DNA of 64,000 nt from Pseudomonas sp. Irchel 3H7 (GCF_900187605.1 NZ_FYEA01000005.1:62001-126000), one strand, 5' to 3'; positions 37,867-47,254 are shown, counted from the stretch's first letter. Program-made: numbers and translations. Notes: generated by a model from the sequence alone, not told the origin.

Positions 37867-37906
37867 GTGTGGTGTGGGCTGGTATTTGTGGAGGGCTTGA
37901 GATCCA

Positions 37907-38084
37907 TCCCCCTCACCCCAGCCCTCTCCCCCAAGGGGTAGAGGGGGAAAGGGAGCAGATTGGGGAAGCTTCAAGTTCTGAGTTCGACTCGGTAATTTCA
38001 AGTCGGTGTACCTTGCACATTCACCGCGCTCAGTCCCCTCTCCCTCTGGGCGGTCCGACGTTTCGGGAGGGTTAGGGTGAGGGG
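37907..38084. repeat. MITE-like repeat, family D, copy 1
   Basis: The left end CCCTCACCCCAGCCCTCTCC and the right end GGGAGGGTTAGGGTGAGGGG are imperfect inverted ends of a 178-bp element. It ends 3 bp from the response-regulator stop. The core resembles the other two copies only in parts (TCGACTC, AAGTCGGTGTA). Confidence 0.78.
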
Positions 38085-38087
38085 CTC

Positions 38088-38534
38088 TCAGGGGTCGATA
38101 CCCAATTCGTGTTTGACCAGAGCGAGCAACTTGCCCGTATCAATCGGCTTGAGCAAAAAATCCACCACGCTCAAATGCATCGCCGCAATCGCGTCTTTCA
38201 CATCAGCATCGCCGGACACGATGATGATCGGCATCGCTGCCCTCACCGACTCACGCACCTGACGGATCAGCTCGAGGCCGTCGACATTGCCCATGCGCAG
38301 ATCCGTGATCACCAGCCCGATCGAAGGCTTTTCTTCGAGCATCTTCAGCGCCGTCTCGCCACTGGCTGCGGTCATGCAACGAATGCCATCCAACGCGAGA
38401 ATCTCCGACAACAGCTCCCGGGCGTCCTTGTCGTCATCAACGATCAATACACGCTGAGGTGGCAGGTCAGGTTCGAGCATGACTGCACTGAGCGCTTCTC
38501 GCTCGGCATCGCTCAAAATATCGTGGTCGGACAT
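38088..38534 (-). CDS. single-domain response regulator
   Basis: 148 residues. A receiver domain only (about residues 27-148): acidic pair Asp33/Asp34, phosphoacceptor Asp78 (VITDLRM), Ser107 and Lys129 (FLLKPID). No output domain. The N-terminal ~26 residues are acidic and unlike the receiver. ATG 38534 has GAGAG upstream; ATG 38582 would add 16 residues. No kinase is adjacent. Divergent from the DUF294 gene. Confidence 0.87.
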   Translation of the reverse strand: MSDHDILSDAEREALSAVMLEPDLPPQRVLIVDDDKDARELLSEILALDGIRCMTAASGETALKMLEEKPSIGLVITDLRMGNVDGLELIRQVRESVRAAMPIIIVSGDADVKDAIAAMHLSVVDFLLKPIDTGKLLALVKHELGIDP

Positions 38535-38740
38535 GGCGCTCTCTAAATATTCAAAACAGTCCCTTGGCAAGTGGTCAGACATCGCTGGGCAGAGCTTCAA
38601 TGTGCACTTCGTCGGATTTTTTTCCAAGGGGGCAAACCAGGGAATTTCCGACTGTTTGCGTAGGGCATCTCCGAAACTGCGCCAATGGTGGCAAAACCTA
38701 GACTTACGTCCAATGGGCACCCCGCCCGCAGGGGTCGACC

Positions 38741-40726
38741 ATGGCCAGAACGATCCGACAACAACAATTCGAAAAGACTGCGGTAATGGTTATGAGTAAA
38801 GCGGACGCCTTCACCCAGGCAGGGAAAGCCGCGGTATTGCAGAACATTCAGGGCACCCTGCAATTCCTTCAGCGCTTCCCGCCCTTCAATCAGATGGAAC
38901 ACGCCCACCTGGCTTATCTGGTGGAGCAATGTCAGCTGCGTTTCTACGGCCAGGGCGAGAGCATCATCAAACCCGCCGACGGCCCGGTCGAACATTTCTA
39001 TATCGTCAAACAAGGTCGGGTGGTTGGCGAACGCCAGCACATCACCAAACCCGGCACCGAGACGACGTTTGAAATCACCACCGGCGAATGTTTTCCGTTG
39101 GCCGCACTGCTCGGTGAACGCGCGACGCGCACCGAACACCTGGCCGGCGAAGATACGTTCTGCCTGCAACTGAACAAACTGGCGTTCATCAAACTGTTCG
39201 CCCTGTCCAACGCCTTCCGTGATTTCGCCTTGCGCGGGGTCAGCAGCCTGCTTGATCAGGTCAATCAGCAAGTGCAGCAAAAAGCCGTGGAAACCCTCGG
39301 CACGCAGTACTCGCTGAACACCCGACTCGGCGAACTGGCGATGCGTCATCCAGTGACCTGCGGCCCGGACACGCCATTGCGCGAAGCGGTGAAGTTGATG
39401 CACGAGCAGCAGGTCGGCAGCATCGTTGCGGTGGATGAACACAAGGCGCCGTTGGGCATTTTCACCCTGCGCGATCTGCGTCATGTGGTGGCCGCCGGTA
39501 TTGGCGATTTCGGCGAAGCCATCGAGCGCCACATGACACCTTCGCCCTTTTATCTTTCGCCGGATCACAGTGCGTTCGATGCGGCGATTGCCATGACCGA
39601 ACGGCACATCGCGCATGTCTGCCTGGTCAAGGATCAGCGCCTGTGCGGCGTGGTCTCCGAGCGCGATCTGTTTTCCCTGCAACGGGTCGATCTGGTGCAT
39701 CTGGCGCGGACGATTCGCAGCGCCCAGCGCGTCGAACAACTGGTGAGCCTGCGCGGCGAGATCGGCCAACTGGTCGAACGCATGCTCGCCCACGGTGCTT
39801 CTTCGACGCAGATCACCCACATCATCACCCTGCTCAACGACCACACCGTGTGCCGGGTGATCGAACTGACCCTCGCCGAAAAAGGCGATCCCGGCGTGCC
39901 GTTCAGTTGGCTGTGTTTCGGCAGCGAAGGTCGCCGCGAGCAGACGCTGCACACCGATCAGGACAACGGCATTCTGTTCGACGCGCGGGACGCAGCACAT
40001 GCGGCAGAGATTCGCGGCAAGCTGCTGCCGATTGCCCAGCAGATCAACCAGAGTCTGGCGCTGTGCGGTTTCACCCTGTGCAAGGGCAACATCATGGCCG
40101 GCAACCCCGAACTGTGTCTGTCGCGGGCAGAATGGGCGCGGCGTTTTGCGGCGTTCATTCGCGAGGCGACGCCGGAAAATCTTCTTGGGTCGAGCATCTA
40201 TTTCGATCTGCGCGTGGTCTGGGGCGATGAAAAAAGCTGCGAACAGTTGCGCCGGGGCATTCTTGACCAAGTCGGCGACAACCGTTTGTTCCAGCGCATG
40301 ATGGCCGAGAACGCCCTGCGCAATCGTCCACCGGTGGGACGTTTCCGCGAGTTTGTGCTGGCGCGCAAGAATGGCGAGAAAGCCACGCTGGATCTGAAGG
40401 TGCAGGGGCTGACGCCATTCGTGGATGGCGCGCGACTGCTCGCGCTGGCTAACGGTATCGACGCCAACAACACCCTCGAACGCTTCCGTCAGTTGGTCGA
40501 GAAAGAAGTGATCGAACGGCTGGACGGCGCGGCGTATGAAGAGGCGTATCACTTCATTCAGCAAACGCGCATGCAGCAGCATCAGTTGCAGACCCGCGAG
40601 AATCTGCCCTATTCCAACCGCGTAGACCCCGACAGCCTCAATCACCTGGACCGGCGCATCCTGCGTGAATCCTTGCGTCAGGCGCAGCGCCTGCAAAGCA
40701 GCCTGACCTTGCGGTATCAGCTATGA
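38741..40726 (+). CDS. cNMP-binding/CBS/DUF294 putative nucleotidyltransferase
   Basis: 661 residues in four parts: cyclic-nucleotide-binding-like domain (about 45-165), two CBS domains (about 195-320), a GlnD-like nucleotidyltransferase domain DUF294 with CFGSEGRREQT and TDQDNGILF (about 383-405), and a C-terminal DUF294_C helical domain. The substrate is unknown; members are proposed signal transducers. AGGGG precedes ATG 38741; ATG 38792 (MSKADAF) is a good alternative that matches relatives. It is translationally coupled (ATGA) to the exonuclease gene. Confidence 0.85.
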   Translation: MARTIRQQQFEKTAVMVMSKADAFTQAGKAAVLQNIQGTLQFLQRFPPFNQMEHAHLAYLVEQCQLRFYGQGESIIKPADGPVEHFYIVKQGRVVGERQHITKPGTETTFEITTGECFPLAALLGERATRTEHLAGEDTFCLQLNKLAFIKLFALSNAFRDFALRGVSSLLDQVNQQVQQKAVETLGTQYSLNTRLGELAMRHPVTCGPDTPLREAVKLMHEQQVGSIVAVDEHKAPLGIFTLRDLRHVVAAGIGDFGEAIERHMTPSPFYLSPDHSAFDAAIAMTERHIAHVCLVKDQRLCGVVSERDLFSLQRVDLVHLARTIRSAQRVEQLVSLRGEIGQLVERMLAHGASSTQITHIITLLNDHTVCRVIELTLAEKGDPGVPFSWLCFGSEGRREQTLHTDQDNGILFDARDAAHAAEIRGKLLPIAQQINQSLALCGFTLCKGNIMAGNPELCLSRAEWARRFAAFIREATPENLLGSSIYFDLRVVWGDEKSCEQLRRGILDQVGDNRLFQRMMAENALRNRPPVGRFREFVLARKNGEKATLDLKVQGLTPFVDGARLLALANGIDANNTLERFRQLVEKEVIERLDGAAYEEAYHFIQQTRMQQHQLQTRENLPYSNRVDPDSLNHLDRRILRESLRQAQRLQSSLTLRYQL

Positions 40727-41430
40727 GCCTGTTTTCGTGGCTGCGCCCGGCGAGTGCGGTGGTGCCGGTGGATTTCCAGCAGCGTCTGGCTCAGTTGCCA
40801 ACGATTACACCGCTCAGCGAATGCACGTTGCGCGAACAACGTTGGGTCGTGCTGGATCTGGAAACCACCGGACTCAACCTGAGCAAGGATCGTGTGCTGT
40901 CGATTGGCGCGGTAGTGATCGAAGATGGCGCGATCGATTTCAGTCAGCAGTTCGAACGCACGTTGCAATGTCGCGAATTGAAGCTCAGCCCCAGCGTGTT
41001 GATTCACGGGTTGGGGCCGAATGCGATTGCGGCGGGCAGTGAGCCGGCCGAGGCGTTGCTCGAACTCATGGAATTTATCGGCGACAGCCCGGTATTGGCG
41101 TTTCATGCGCCGTTTGATCAGCACATGCTCGGGCGCGCGTTGAAGGAGCATCTGGGGCACAAGTTGCAGCAGGTGTTTCTTGATGTCGCCGACATTGCAC
41201 CGCTGGTGTGTCCGCAGGCGCACATTCGTGAGGCCGGGCTGGATGAGTGGATCGACTGGTTCAAGCTTGAGGTGTTCGAGCGGCATAACGCGAGTGCCGA
41301 TGCGCTGGCGACGGCGGAACTGGCGTTGATTCTGTTCAGCCGGGCGCGGGGGCAGCAGATTCACAGTCCGTTGAATTTGCAGCAGCGGTTGAGTCAGTGG
41401 AAGCGTAGGCAGCAGGCGCCTTCGTTTTAA
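40723..41430 (+). CDS. DEDD 3'-5' exonuclease (DnaQ/epsilon-like)
   Basis: 235 residues. Exo I motif VVLDLETTGLN (Asp, Glu), Exo II FHAPFDQHML, and Exo III HNASADALATAELA give a complete DEDDh active site, so it should be catalytic. It overlaps the DUF294 gene by 4 nt. It is not the polymerase III epsilon gene. I infer that it acts on a product or target of its partner. Confidence 0.86.
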   Translation: MSLFSWLRPASAVVPVDFQQRLAQLPTITPLSECTLREQRWVVLDLETTGLNLSKDRVLSIGAVVIEDGAIDFSQQFERTLQCRELKLSPSVLIHGLGPNAIAAGSEPAEALLELMEFIGDSPVLAFHAPFDQHMLGRALKEHLGHKLQQVFLDVADIAPLVCPQAHIREAGLDEWIDWFKLEVFERHNASADALATAELALILFSRARGQQIHSPLNLQQRLSQWKRRQQAPSF

Positions 41431-41438
41431 ATCAAAAG

Positions 41439-41616
41439 CCCCTCACCCCAGCCCTCTCCCGGAGGGAGAGGGCTGGGGTGAGGTGTCTCGGGCTTTTCAT
41501 CGACCTGAAAGACCGAGTTGATTGTGGATTCACTGAAAATCGTTCAGGTCGGTGTATCTCCTGAGTATCCCCCAATCGGTCCCCTCTCCCCCCGGGAGAG
41601 GGCTAGGGTGAGGGGG
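41439..41616. repeat. MITE-like repeat, family D, copy 2
   Basis: 178 bp. Left end CCCCTCACCCCAGCCCTCTC with a nested hairpin partner, right end GGGAGAGGGCTAGGGTGAGG. The internal GACCTGAAAGACC and TCAGGTCGGTGTA form another dyad. It fills most of the 295-bp gap between the exonuclease and the sigma factor. Confidence 0.85.
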
Positions 41617-41679
41617 TCTGCCTTTACATGCCCACCTGACCAGTGGCCAATTGCTAACCATTCCCACCTCTGCCACAAT

Positions 41680-41699
41680 CGCGAACAATTCGCGTTAGT
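41680..41699. promoter_or_regulatory. palindrome upstream of the ECF sigma gene, weak Fur-box candidate
   Basis: CGCGAA-CAA-TTCGCG is a perfect 6-bp dyad. The 19-mer starting GCGAACAATTCGCG has about half of the classical Fur consensus positions. It ends 27 bp before the sigma start. Confidence 0.35.
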
Positions 41700-41725
41700 T
41701 AACATTTCCCAATCGGTGATGTCCG

Positions 41726-42244
41726 GTGTCGTCAGTCCCAAGCCCTCACAGTGAGCTCGTCGGTGCGATGTATCGCGACCATCGCGGTTGGCTGCTGGCC
41801 TGGCTGCGGCGCAATGTGGCGTGCCCAGAGCGTGCCGAGGATCTGAGTCAGGACACCTTTGTGCGCCTGCTCGGTCGCGACGAAATGCTGACACCGCGCG
41901 AGCCGCGGGCCTTTCTGGTGGCGATCGCCAAAGGCCTGCTGTTCGACTACTTCCGCCGCGCAGCGCTGGAACAGGCCTACCTCACCGAATTGATGCTGAT
42001 CCCCGAAGGCGAACAACCGTCGGTGGAAGAACAGCAAATGATCCTCGAAGACCTCAAAGCCATCGACCGCTTGCTCGGCAAACTGTCGACCAAGGCCCGT
42101 GCCGCCTTCCTTTATAACCGTCTCGATGGCCTCAGCCATGCCGAGATCGCCGACAAGCTCGGCGTCTCGGTGCCGCGTGTGCGTCAGTATCTGGCGCAAG
42201 GCATTCGTCAGTGCTACATCGCCCTGTACGGTGAGCCGACATGA
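41726..42244 (+). CDS. ECF sigma factor, iron-starvation (FecI) type
   Basis: 172 residues. Region 2 (LVGAMYRDHRGWLLAWLRRN, EDLSQDTFVRLL) and region 4 (LSTKARAAFLYNRLDGLSHAEIADKLGVSVPRVRQYL) are present. GTG 41726 is the only start that retains the N-terminal SPHSELVGAMY segment. The next gene overlaps by 4 nt. It should transcribe the TonB receptor gene downstream when the receptor signals. Confidence 0.88.
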   Translation: MSSVPSPHSELVGAMYRDHRGWLLAWLRRNVACPERAEDLSQDTFVRLLGRDEMLTPREPRAFLVAIAKGLLFDYFRRAALEQAYLTELMLIPEGEQPSVEEQQMILEDLKAIDRLLGKLSTKARAAFLYNRLDGLSHAEIADKLGVSVPRVRQYLAQGIRQCYIALYGEPT

Positions 42245-43215
42245 GTCCGGCCAGTTCCAGCCCCGTACCGGCGCATGTCCTGGACGCGGCGATTGCCTGG
42301 CAACTGACCCTCGACTCGAGCAGCCCGCTAGAGCGCGAGGAGTTTGCCAAATGGCATGCGGCCCATGAAGAACACGCCCGGGCGTGGCGACAACTGGGCA
42401 TGCTCGATCAGCGTTTCAGCGTGGCTAAAGGCCCGGCACGCAGTGCCTTGCTACAGTCGCGCGAAGGCATTCGCCGGCGCGTGCGCAAGCTTGGCAGTGG
42501 GTTGGCCAGCGTTGTAGTGATTGTTGGTTTGGGGTTGTTCGCCAGTGAACGGTTTCTGCCGCTGGATTACTGGCTTGCCGATCAACGCACCGCGACTGGT
42601 GAACAGCGCACCGTGCGTCTGGCTGACGGCACGGTGCTGAATCTGAACACCCACAGTGCGGTGGATGTGCGGTTCGATGACAAGCGCCGATTGATCGTGT
42701 TGCAGGAAGGCGAAATTCTCGTCGAGACCGGTCATGGCGATGCGCGTCCCTTTATCGTCGAAACCCGCGAAGGCAGCATGCGCGCCTTGGGTACGCGGTT
42801 TCTGGTCAAGCGTGAAGACGAAGGCACGCGCCTGAGCGTGTTGCAGTCGGCGGTCGCGGCGCACCCGCAATCCAATCCTGAAGAGCAAATTCTCCATGAA
42901 GGCCAGCAAGTGCTGCTGCGCAGTGATGGATTGGGTTCGATCGTCGCGCTCAATCCCGGCGCGGATGCCTGGACCCGCGGCATGTTGGTGGTGGATAACG
43001 CGCGCCTTGGCGATCTGGTGCATGAACTGGGGCGTTATCGTCGTGGGCACCTGGGCGTGGCCCCGGAAGTGGCGGACCTGCGCATCACTGGCAGCTTTCC
43101 GCTGCATGACACCGATAAGGCCCTGAGCGCATTGCTGCCGACCCTGCCGGTGCAGATCGAGCGGCATACGCCGTATTGGGTCACTGTCGCGAAGGCCGAT
43201 ATCAAGCCTGAGTAA
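42241..43215 (+). CDS. FecR-like anti-sigma regulator
   Basis: 324 residues. A cytoplasmic DUF4880-type N-terminus (AAIAWQLTLDSSSPLEREEFAKW), one transmembrane helix near residues 86-102 (SGLASVVVIVGLGLFA), and a periplasmic FecR domain (RTVRLADGTVLNLNTHSAVDV, GTRFLVKREDEGT). It should hold the sigma factor and respond to the STN domain of the receptor. Coupled to the sigma gene by ATGA. Confidence 0.88.
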   Translation: MSPASSSPVPAHVLDAAIAWQLTLDSSSPLEREEFAKWHAAHEEHARAWRQLGMLDQRFSVAKGPARSALLQSREGIRRRVRKLGSGLASVVVIVGLGLFASERFLPLDYWLADQRTATGEQRTVRLADGTVLNLNTHSAVDVRFDDKRRLIVLQEGEILVETGHGDARPFIVETREGSMRALGTRFLVKREDEGTRLSVLQSAVAAHPQSNPEEQILHEGQQVLLRSDGLGSIVALNPGADAWTRGMLVVDNARLGDLVHELGRYRRGHLGVAPEVADLRITGSFPLHDTDKALSALLPTLPVQIERHTPYWVTVAKADIKPE

Positions 43216-43235
43216 TGCGGTGTCTGAGCGGCCGC

Positions 43236-43328
43236 CATCGCTGGCAAGCCAGCTCCCACAGGGAGCTGCGGTGAGCAGCAATTTTGTGAACAGCACTGAA
43301 ACCTGTGGGAGCTGGCTTGCCAGCGATG
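43236..43328. repeat. REPIN, family A
   Basis: CATCGCTGGCAAGCCAGCTC and its complement, between the anti-sigma gene and the receptor gene, which therefore probably has its own promoter. Confidence 0.9.
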
Positions 43329-43446
43329 AGGCCCCTACAGCCTCCACTTTCAGTTAATCGAAATTATTTTCATCCAGCCCTATCACTTTTCGCTTTTCAT
43401 TCGGCACACAGGCAATTGAGAAATATTTCCATTCAGGAGCCGCCGT

Positions 43447-45873
43447 ATGTCCCGTTCGCTAGACACCTTGTTGCGCCCCAGTCTGCTGGCCGTCGCTATC
43501 GCGCTCAGCGCGCCGCTGATCAGCAGTCCGTTGCTCGCCGCTGAACAAGCGTCCAGCGTGCGCGCCTACAATCTGCCGGCGGCGCCACTGTCGACCACCT
43601 TGAACCAGATCGCCAGCCAGGGCGGCATCGCGCTGTCGCTGAATCCGTCGCTGGCCGCAGGCAAGACCTCGGCACCGGTGAACGGCCAATACGACGCGGC
43701 CGGTGCCTTGCGCGCGGCCCTGCGTGGCACCGGTCTGCAACTGGAACAAAGCAGCACCGGCACCTACACCCTGGTTGCCGTGCCTGAAGGGACGTTGGCC
43801 CTGCCGGAAACATCGGTTATCGGTGTGGAAAACTTCGAAAGCGCCTGGGGACCGGTCGACGGCTACACCGCCACCCGCACCGCCGCTGGCAGCAAGACCG
43901 ACACCGCACTGGTCGAAGCGCCGCGTTCGATCTCCGTCGCGACTCGCCAGCAAATGGACGACCGCAGCGTGCACAGTCTCGACGACGCTGTGCGCTACAT
44001 GCCGGGCATCACCGCCAGCAGCTACGGCAGCGATACCCGCGCCGACTGGCTGCGTGTGCGCGGTTTCGAACCGACCCAGTTCCTCGATGGCCTGCCGCTG
44101 CCGAAAGGCGTGTACGCCAACCCGAAACAGGAAACCTGGAACCTCGATCGCCTCGCCCTGCTGCGCGGCCCGGCCTCCTCGGTTTACGGCCAGACCCCAC
44201 CGGGCGGTCTGCTCGACATGGTCAGCCGTCGCCCAAGCGCCGAAGCCAGCAACGAAATCCAGTTGCAGTACGGCAGCGACAACCATCGCCAGATCAACTT
44301 CGCCAGCACCGGCAAGATCGATGACGCCGGCCAGTTTCTCTATGGCCTCAGCGGTGTGGTGCGCGACAGCGGCACGCAGGTCGATCACGTCGACAACAAG
44401 CGCTACAACATCGCACCGAGCCTGACCTGGAACATCGACGACGACACCAAGCTCACCCTGCTGAGCCAGTTCACCCGCGACGATACCGGCATCACCAGCC
44501 AGTTCCTGCCGGTGCAGGGCACCAAGATCAAGTCACCGTTCGGCGATATCTCCCACCACAAGAATCTGGGTGATCCGGACTGGGAATATTACGATCGCAC
44601 CTACTACGCGCTGGGCTACGCCTTCGAACATCGTCTGAACGATGTCTGGCAGTTCAAGCAGAACCTGCGCTACACCAAGTCGGATCTGTCGTTCCAGTCG
44701 CTGACGCCGGGTTCCTACCCGTTCACCGAAGTTGATGATCAAGGCAACGTCGGGCGCACCAGCACCAGCGTCGAAGAAGACATCAGTCAGTTCGCCGTGG
44801 ACAACAACTTCCAGGCCGACTTCGCCACCGGCGACATCCGCCACACCCTACTGCTGGGCCTGGATCATCAGCGCAGCAACACCAACTACACCTCGATCTT
44901 CGGCGACGGTTTGACCACCAACGTGATCACACCGATCTACGGCCAGCCAATCGTACGTCCAGCGCGCTCCACGGCGTTTTACGATTACGACCAGAAAACC
45001 TACCAGACCGGCCTGTACATCCAGGACCAGATGGCCCTCGACCAGTGGCGCCTGACCCTCGGCGGCCGTGAAGACTGGGTGCACACCAGCACAAAGTTCA
45101 TCAACAAGGGCGATGCCACCAACACCCAGCGTGACAAGGCCTTCAGCGGCAACGCAGCGCTCAGTTATGTCTTCGACAACGGTTTCGTGCCGTACCTGTC
45201 GTACGCCGAATCCTTCCAGCCGACCACGGGCGCCGACGCCACCTCGACCGGTTCGCTCAAACCGACCGAAGGCAAGCAGTGGGAACTGGGCATCAAGTAC
45301 CAGCCACCGGGCAGCAAAACCCTGCTGACCGCCGCCGTGTACGACCTCACCCAGAAGAACGTCTCGGTTAACACCTTCGTCAACAACGTGTCGATCACCA
45401 GTCAGACCGGCGAAGTGAAAGTCAAAGGCCTCGAGCTGGAAGCGGTTTCCGACGTCACCGACAACCTGAAAGTCATCGCTGCCTACACCCTGGCCAAATC
45501 CGAAGTGCAGAATGGCGTCGACAAGGGCAATCGCCTGCAACTGATGCCGAACCAGCAAGCGTCGCTGTGGACCGATTACACCTGGCACGCCGGCGTCCTC
45601 GACGGCTTCGGCATTGGCGGTGGCGTGCGTTACACCGGCAACACCTACGGCGACAAGGCCAACACCTGGCTGGGCAAAGCGGACGCCTACACCGTGTTCG
45701 ACGCAAGTGTGCATTACGACCTCGGCCGTCTGGACAACAGCCTCAAAGGCGCGTCGCTGGCGGTCAACGCAACCAACCTGTTCGACAAGGAATACATTTC
45801 CACCTGCGACAGCTTCTACTGCTACTACGGCGACACGCGCAGTGTCGTCGCCAGCGCCACTTACAAGTGGTAA
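43447..45873 (+). CDS. TonB-dependent siderophore receptor with STN signalling domain
   Basis: 808 residues. A signal peptide (about 1-32, ending SPLLAAE), an STN domain (about 38-115) that talks to the FecR protein, a plug (about 150-265: VEAPRSISVATRQQMDDR, RVRGFEPTQFLDGLPLP) and a beta-barrel ending in the aromatic residue of ATYKW. The barrel resembles hydroxamate receptors of the FiuA/FhuE/FoxA group, so ferrichrome or ferrioxamine is a reasonable guess. AGGAG lies 7 nt before the ATG. The 117-bp gap after the REPIN is AT-rich and may hold the sigma-dependent promoter. Confidence 0.92.
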   Translation: MSRSLDTLLRPSLLAVAIALSAPLISSPLLAAEQASSVRAYNLPAAPLSTTLNQIASQGGIALSLNPSLAAGKTSAPVNGQYDAAGALRAALRGTGLQLEQSSTGTYTLVAVPEGTLALPETSVIGVENFESAWGPVDGYTATRTAAGSKTDTALVEAPRSISVATRQQMDDRSVHSLDDAVRYMPGITASSYGSDTRADWLRVRGFEPTQFLDGLPLPKGVYANPKQETWNLDRLALLRGPASSVYGQTPPGGLLDMVSRRPSAEASNEIQLQYGSDNHRQINFASTGKIDDAGQFLYGLSGVVRDSGTQVDHVDNKRYNIAPSLTWNIDDDTKLTLLSQFTRDDTGITSQFLPVQGTKIKSPFGDISHHKNLGDPDWEYYDRTYYALGYAFEHRLNDVWQFKQNLRYTKSDLSFQSLTPGSYPFTEVDDQGNVGRTSTSVEEDISQFAVDNNFQADFATGDIRHTLLLGLDHQRSNTNYTSIFGDGLTTNVITPIYGQPIVRPARSTAFYDYDQKTYQTGLYIQDQMALDQWRLTLGGREDWVHTSTKFINKGDATNTQRDKAFSGNAALSYVFDNGFVPYLSYAESFQPTTGADATSTGSLKPTEGKQWELGIKYQPPGSKTLLTAAVYDLTQKNVSVNTFVNNVSITSQTGEVKVKGLELEAVSDVTDNLKVIAAYTLAKSEVQNGVDKGNRLQLMPNQQASLWTDYTWHAGVLDGFGIGGGVRYTGNTYGDKANTWLGKADAYTVFDASVHYDLGRLDNSLKGASLAVNATNLFDKEYISTCDSFYCYYGDTRSVVASATYKW

Positions 45874-45947
45874 GCAACTGAGCTGAAACAGGCCCTGTGA
45901 CCAGGCCGTCCTTCGTGGACGGCTTTGGTGTTTTTGAAGGTCATGAA

Positions 45948-47078
45948 ATGAAAAGTAAAACAATTCGTCGCTGGTCGTTCATCCACACCTGGACCAGCCT
46001 GGTCTGTACCGTGTTTTTGCTGATGCTGGCCTTGACCGGTCTGCCGCTGATTTTCCATCACGAGATCGAACATCTGCTCGGCGATGCACCCGAAGTACGC
46101 GAGATGCCTGCCGACACGCCGCGGCTGAATCTGGCGCAGTTGGTCGAGGCCGCAGAAAAACATCGTTCCGACGAAGTCGTGCAGTACTTCGGTTTCGATG
46201 ACGATGAGCCGAATGCCGTACTGACGATCATGGCGAAAACCGCCGGCACCGAGCCGAACTCCTCGCACACCTTCATGCTCGACGCACGTACCGGTGAAGC
46301 GCTGGAAACCCCATCGGCCAATGGCGGCTTGATGCTGTTTATCCTGCGCCTGCACGTCGACATGTTCGCCGGGCTGCCGGGCAAATTACTGCTGGCGTTC
46401 ATGGGGCTGCTGTTTGTCGTGGCCATCGTGTCCGGAACGGTGCTGTACCTGCCGTTCATGCGCCGTTTGAAGTTCGGCACGGTGCGTCAGGACAAGTCGA
46501 CACGGCTGCGCTGGCTCGACCTGCATAACCTGATTGGCGTGGTCACCCTGACCTGGGCGTTGGTGGTCGGCGTGACCGGTGTGATCAGCGCCTGCGCCGA
46601 CCTGCTGATCGCCGCTTGGCGCAACGATGCACTGACTGCGCTGATCGAACCTTACCGCGAAGCGCCACCGCTGACCCACTTGGCGCCGGCCACGCGTTTG
46701 CTCGATATCGCTGCTGAAGTTGCGCCGGAGATGAAACCGGACTTCATTGCCTTTCCCGGCACACGCTTTTCCAGCGAACACCATTACTCGGTGTTCATGA
46801 AGGGCGGCACGCACCTGACCTCGCATCTGCTGACGCCGGTGCTGATCGATGCCACCACGCTGCAGGTCACCGCCGTGGCCGAACGGCCGTGGTACATGGA
46901 CGCCATGGGCATGTCGCAGCCGTTGCACTTTGGTGATTACGGCGGCATGCCGATGAAAATCCTCTGGGCCACGCTCGATGTGTTGACGATCATTGTGCTC
47001 GGCAGTGGCGTTTATCTGTGGGTGGTGCGGCGCAAAGCGGCCAAACCCCTGCTGGAAACGGCGGAGGCGTCTGCATGA
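45948..47078 (+). CDS. PepSY-domain membrane protein (PiuB-like)
   Basis: 376 residues with four or so transmembrane helices: TWTSLVCTVFLLMLALTGLPL near the start, LLLAFMGLLFVVAIVSGTVLYL, LIGVVTLTWALVVGVTGVI, and LTIIVLGSGVYLWVV at the end. This is the PepSY-associated TM family often found next to TonB receptors, with a probable role as a periplasm-facing iron-siderophore reductase. The start is MKSKTIRRWSF with GAAGG upstream. Coupled to the next small gene by ATGA. Confidence 0.85.
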   Translation: MKSKTIRRWSFIHTWTSLVCTVFLLMLALTGLPLIFHHEIEHLLGDAPEVREMPADTPRLNLAQLVEAAEKHRSDEVVQYFGFDDDEPNAVLTIMAKTAGTEPNSSHTFMLDARTGEALETPSANGGLMLFILRLHVDMFAGLPGKLLLAFMGLLFVVAIVSGTVLYLPFMRRLKFGTVRQDKSTRLRWLDLHNLIGVVTLTWALVVGVTGVISACADLLIAAWRNDALTALIEPYREAPPLTHLAPATRLLDIAAEVAPEMKPDFIAFPGTRFSSEHHYSVFMKGGTHLTSHLLTPVLIDATTLQVTAVAERPWYMDAMGMSQPLHFGDYGGMPMKILWATLDVLTIIVLGSGVYLWVVRRKAAKPLLETAEASA

Positions 47079-47254
47079 AGCCGCGTCAGTCGAATTTCTG
47101 GAAGGTGTTCAGCACGCCGATCGTGATTGCGTTGCTGAGTGCAGCGGGGTTGTTTGCGGCGTTGCTGGGGGATGGGATTTGGGATGTGTTGAGCTGGGTT
47201 GGGCTGGGTGTTCCGGCATTTCTGGCGATCAGGGGATTGTTGCTGCGCAGGTAG
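47075..47254 (+). CDS. 59-residue membrane peptide coupled to the PepSY gene
   Basis: MKPRQSNFWKVFSTP followed by two predicted transmembrane segments (IVIALLSAAGLFAALL and VLSWVGLGVPAFLAIRGLLL) and a basic end. The ATGA overlap with the PepSY gene shows coupling. It probably assists the PepSY protein in the membrane. I do not recognise a named family. Confidence 0.75.
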   Translation: MKPRQSNFWKVFSTPIVIALLSAAGLFAALLGDGIWDVLSWVGLGVPAFLAIRGLLLRR

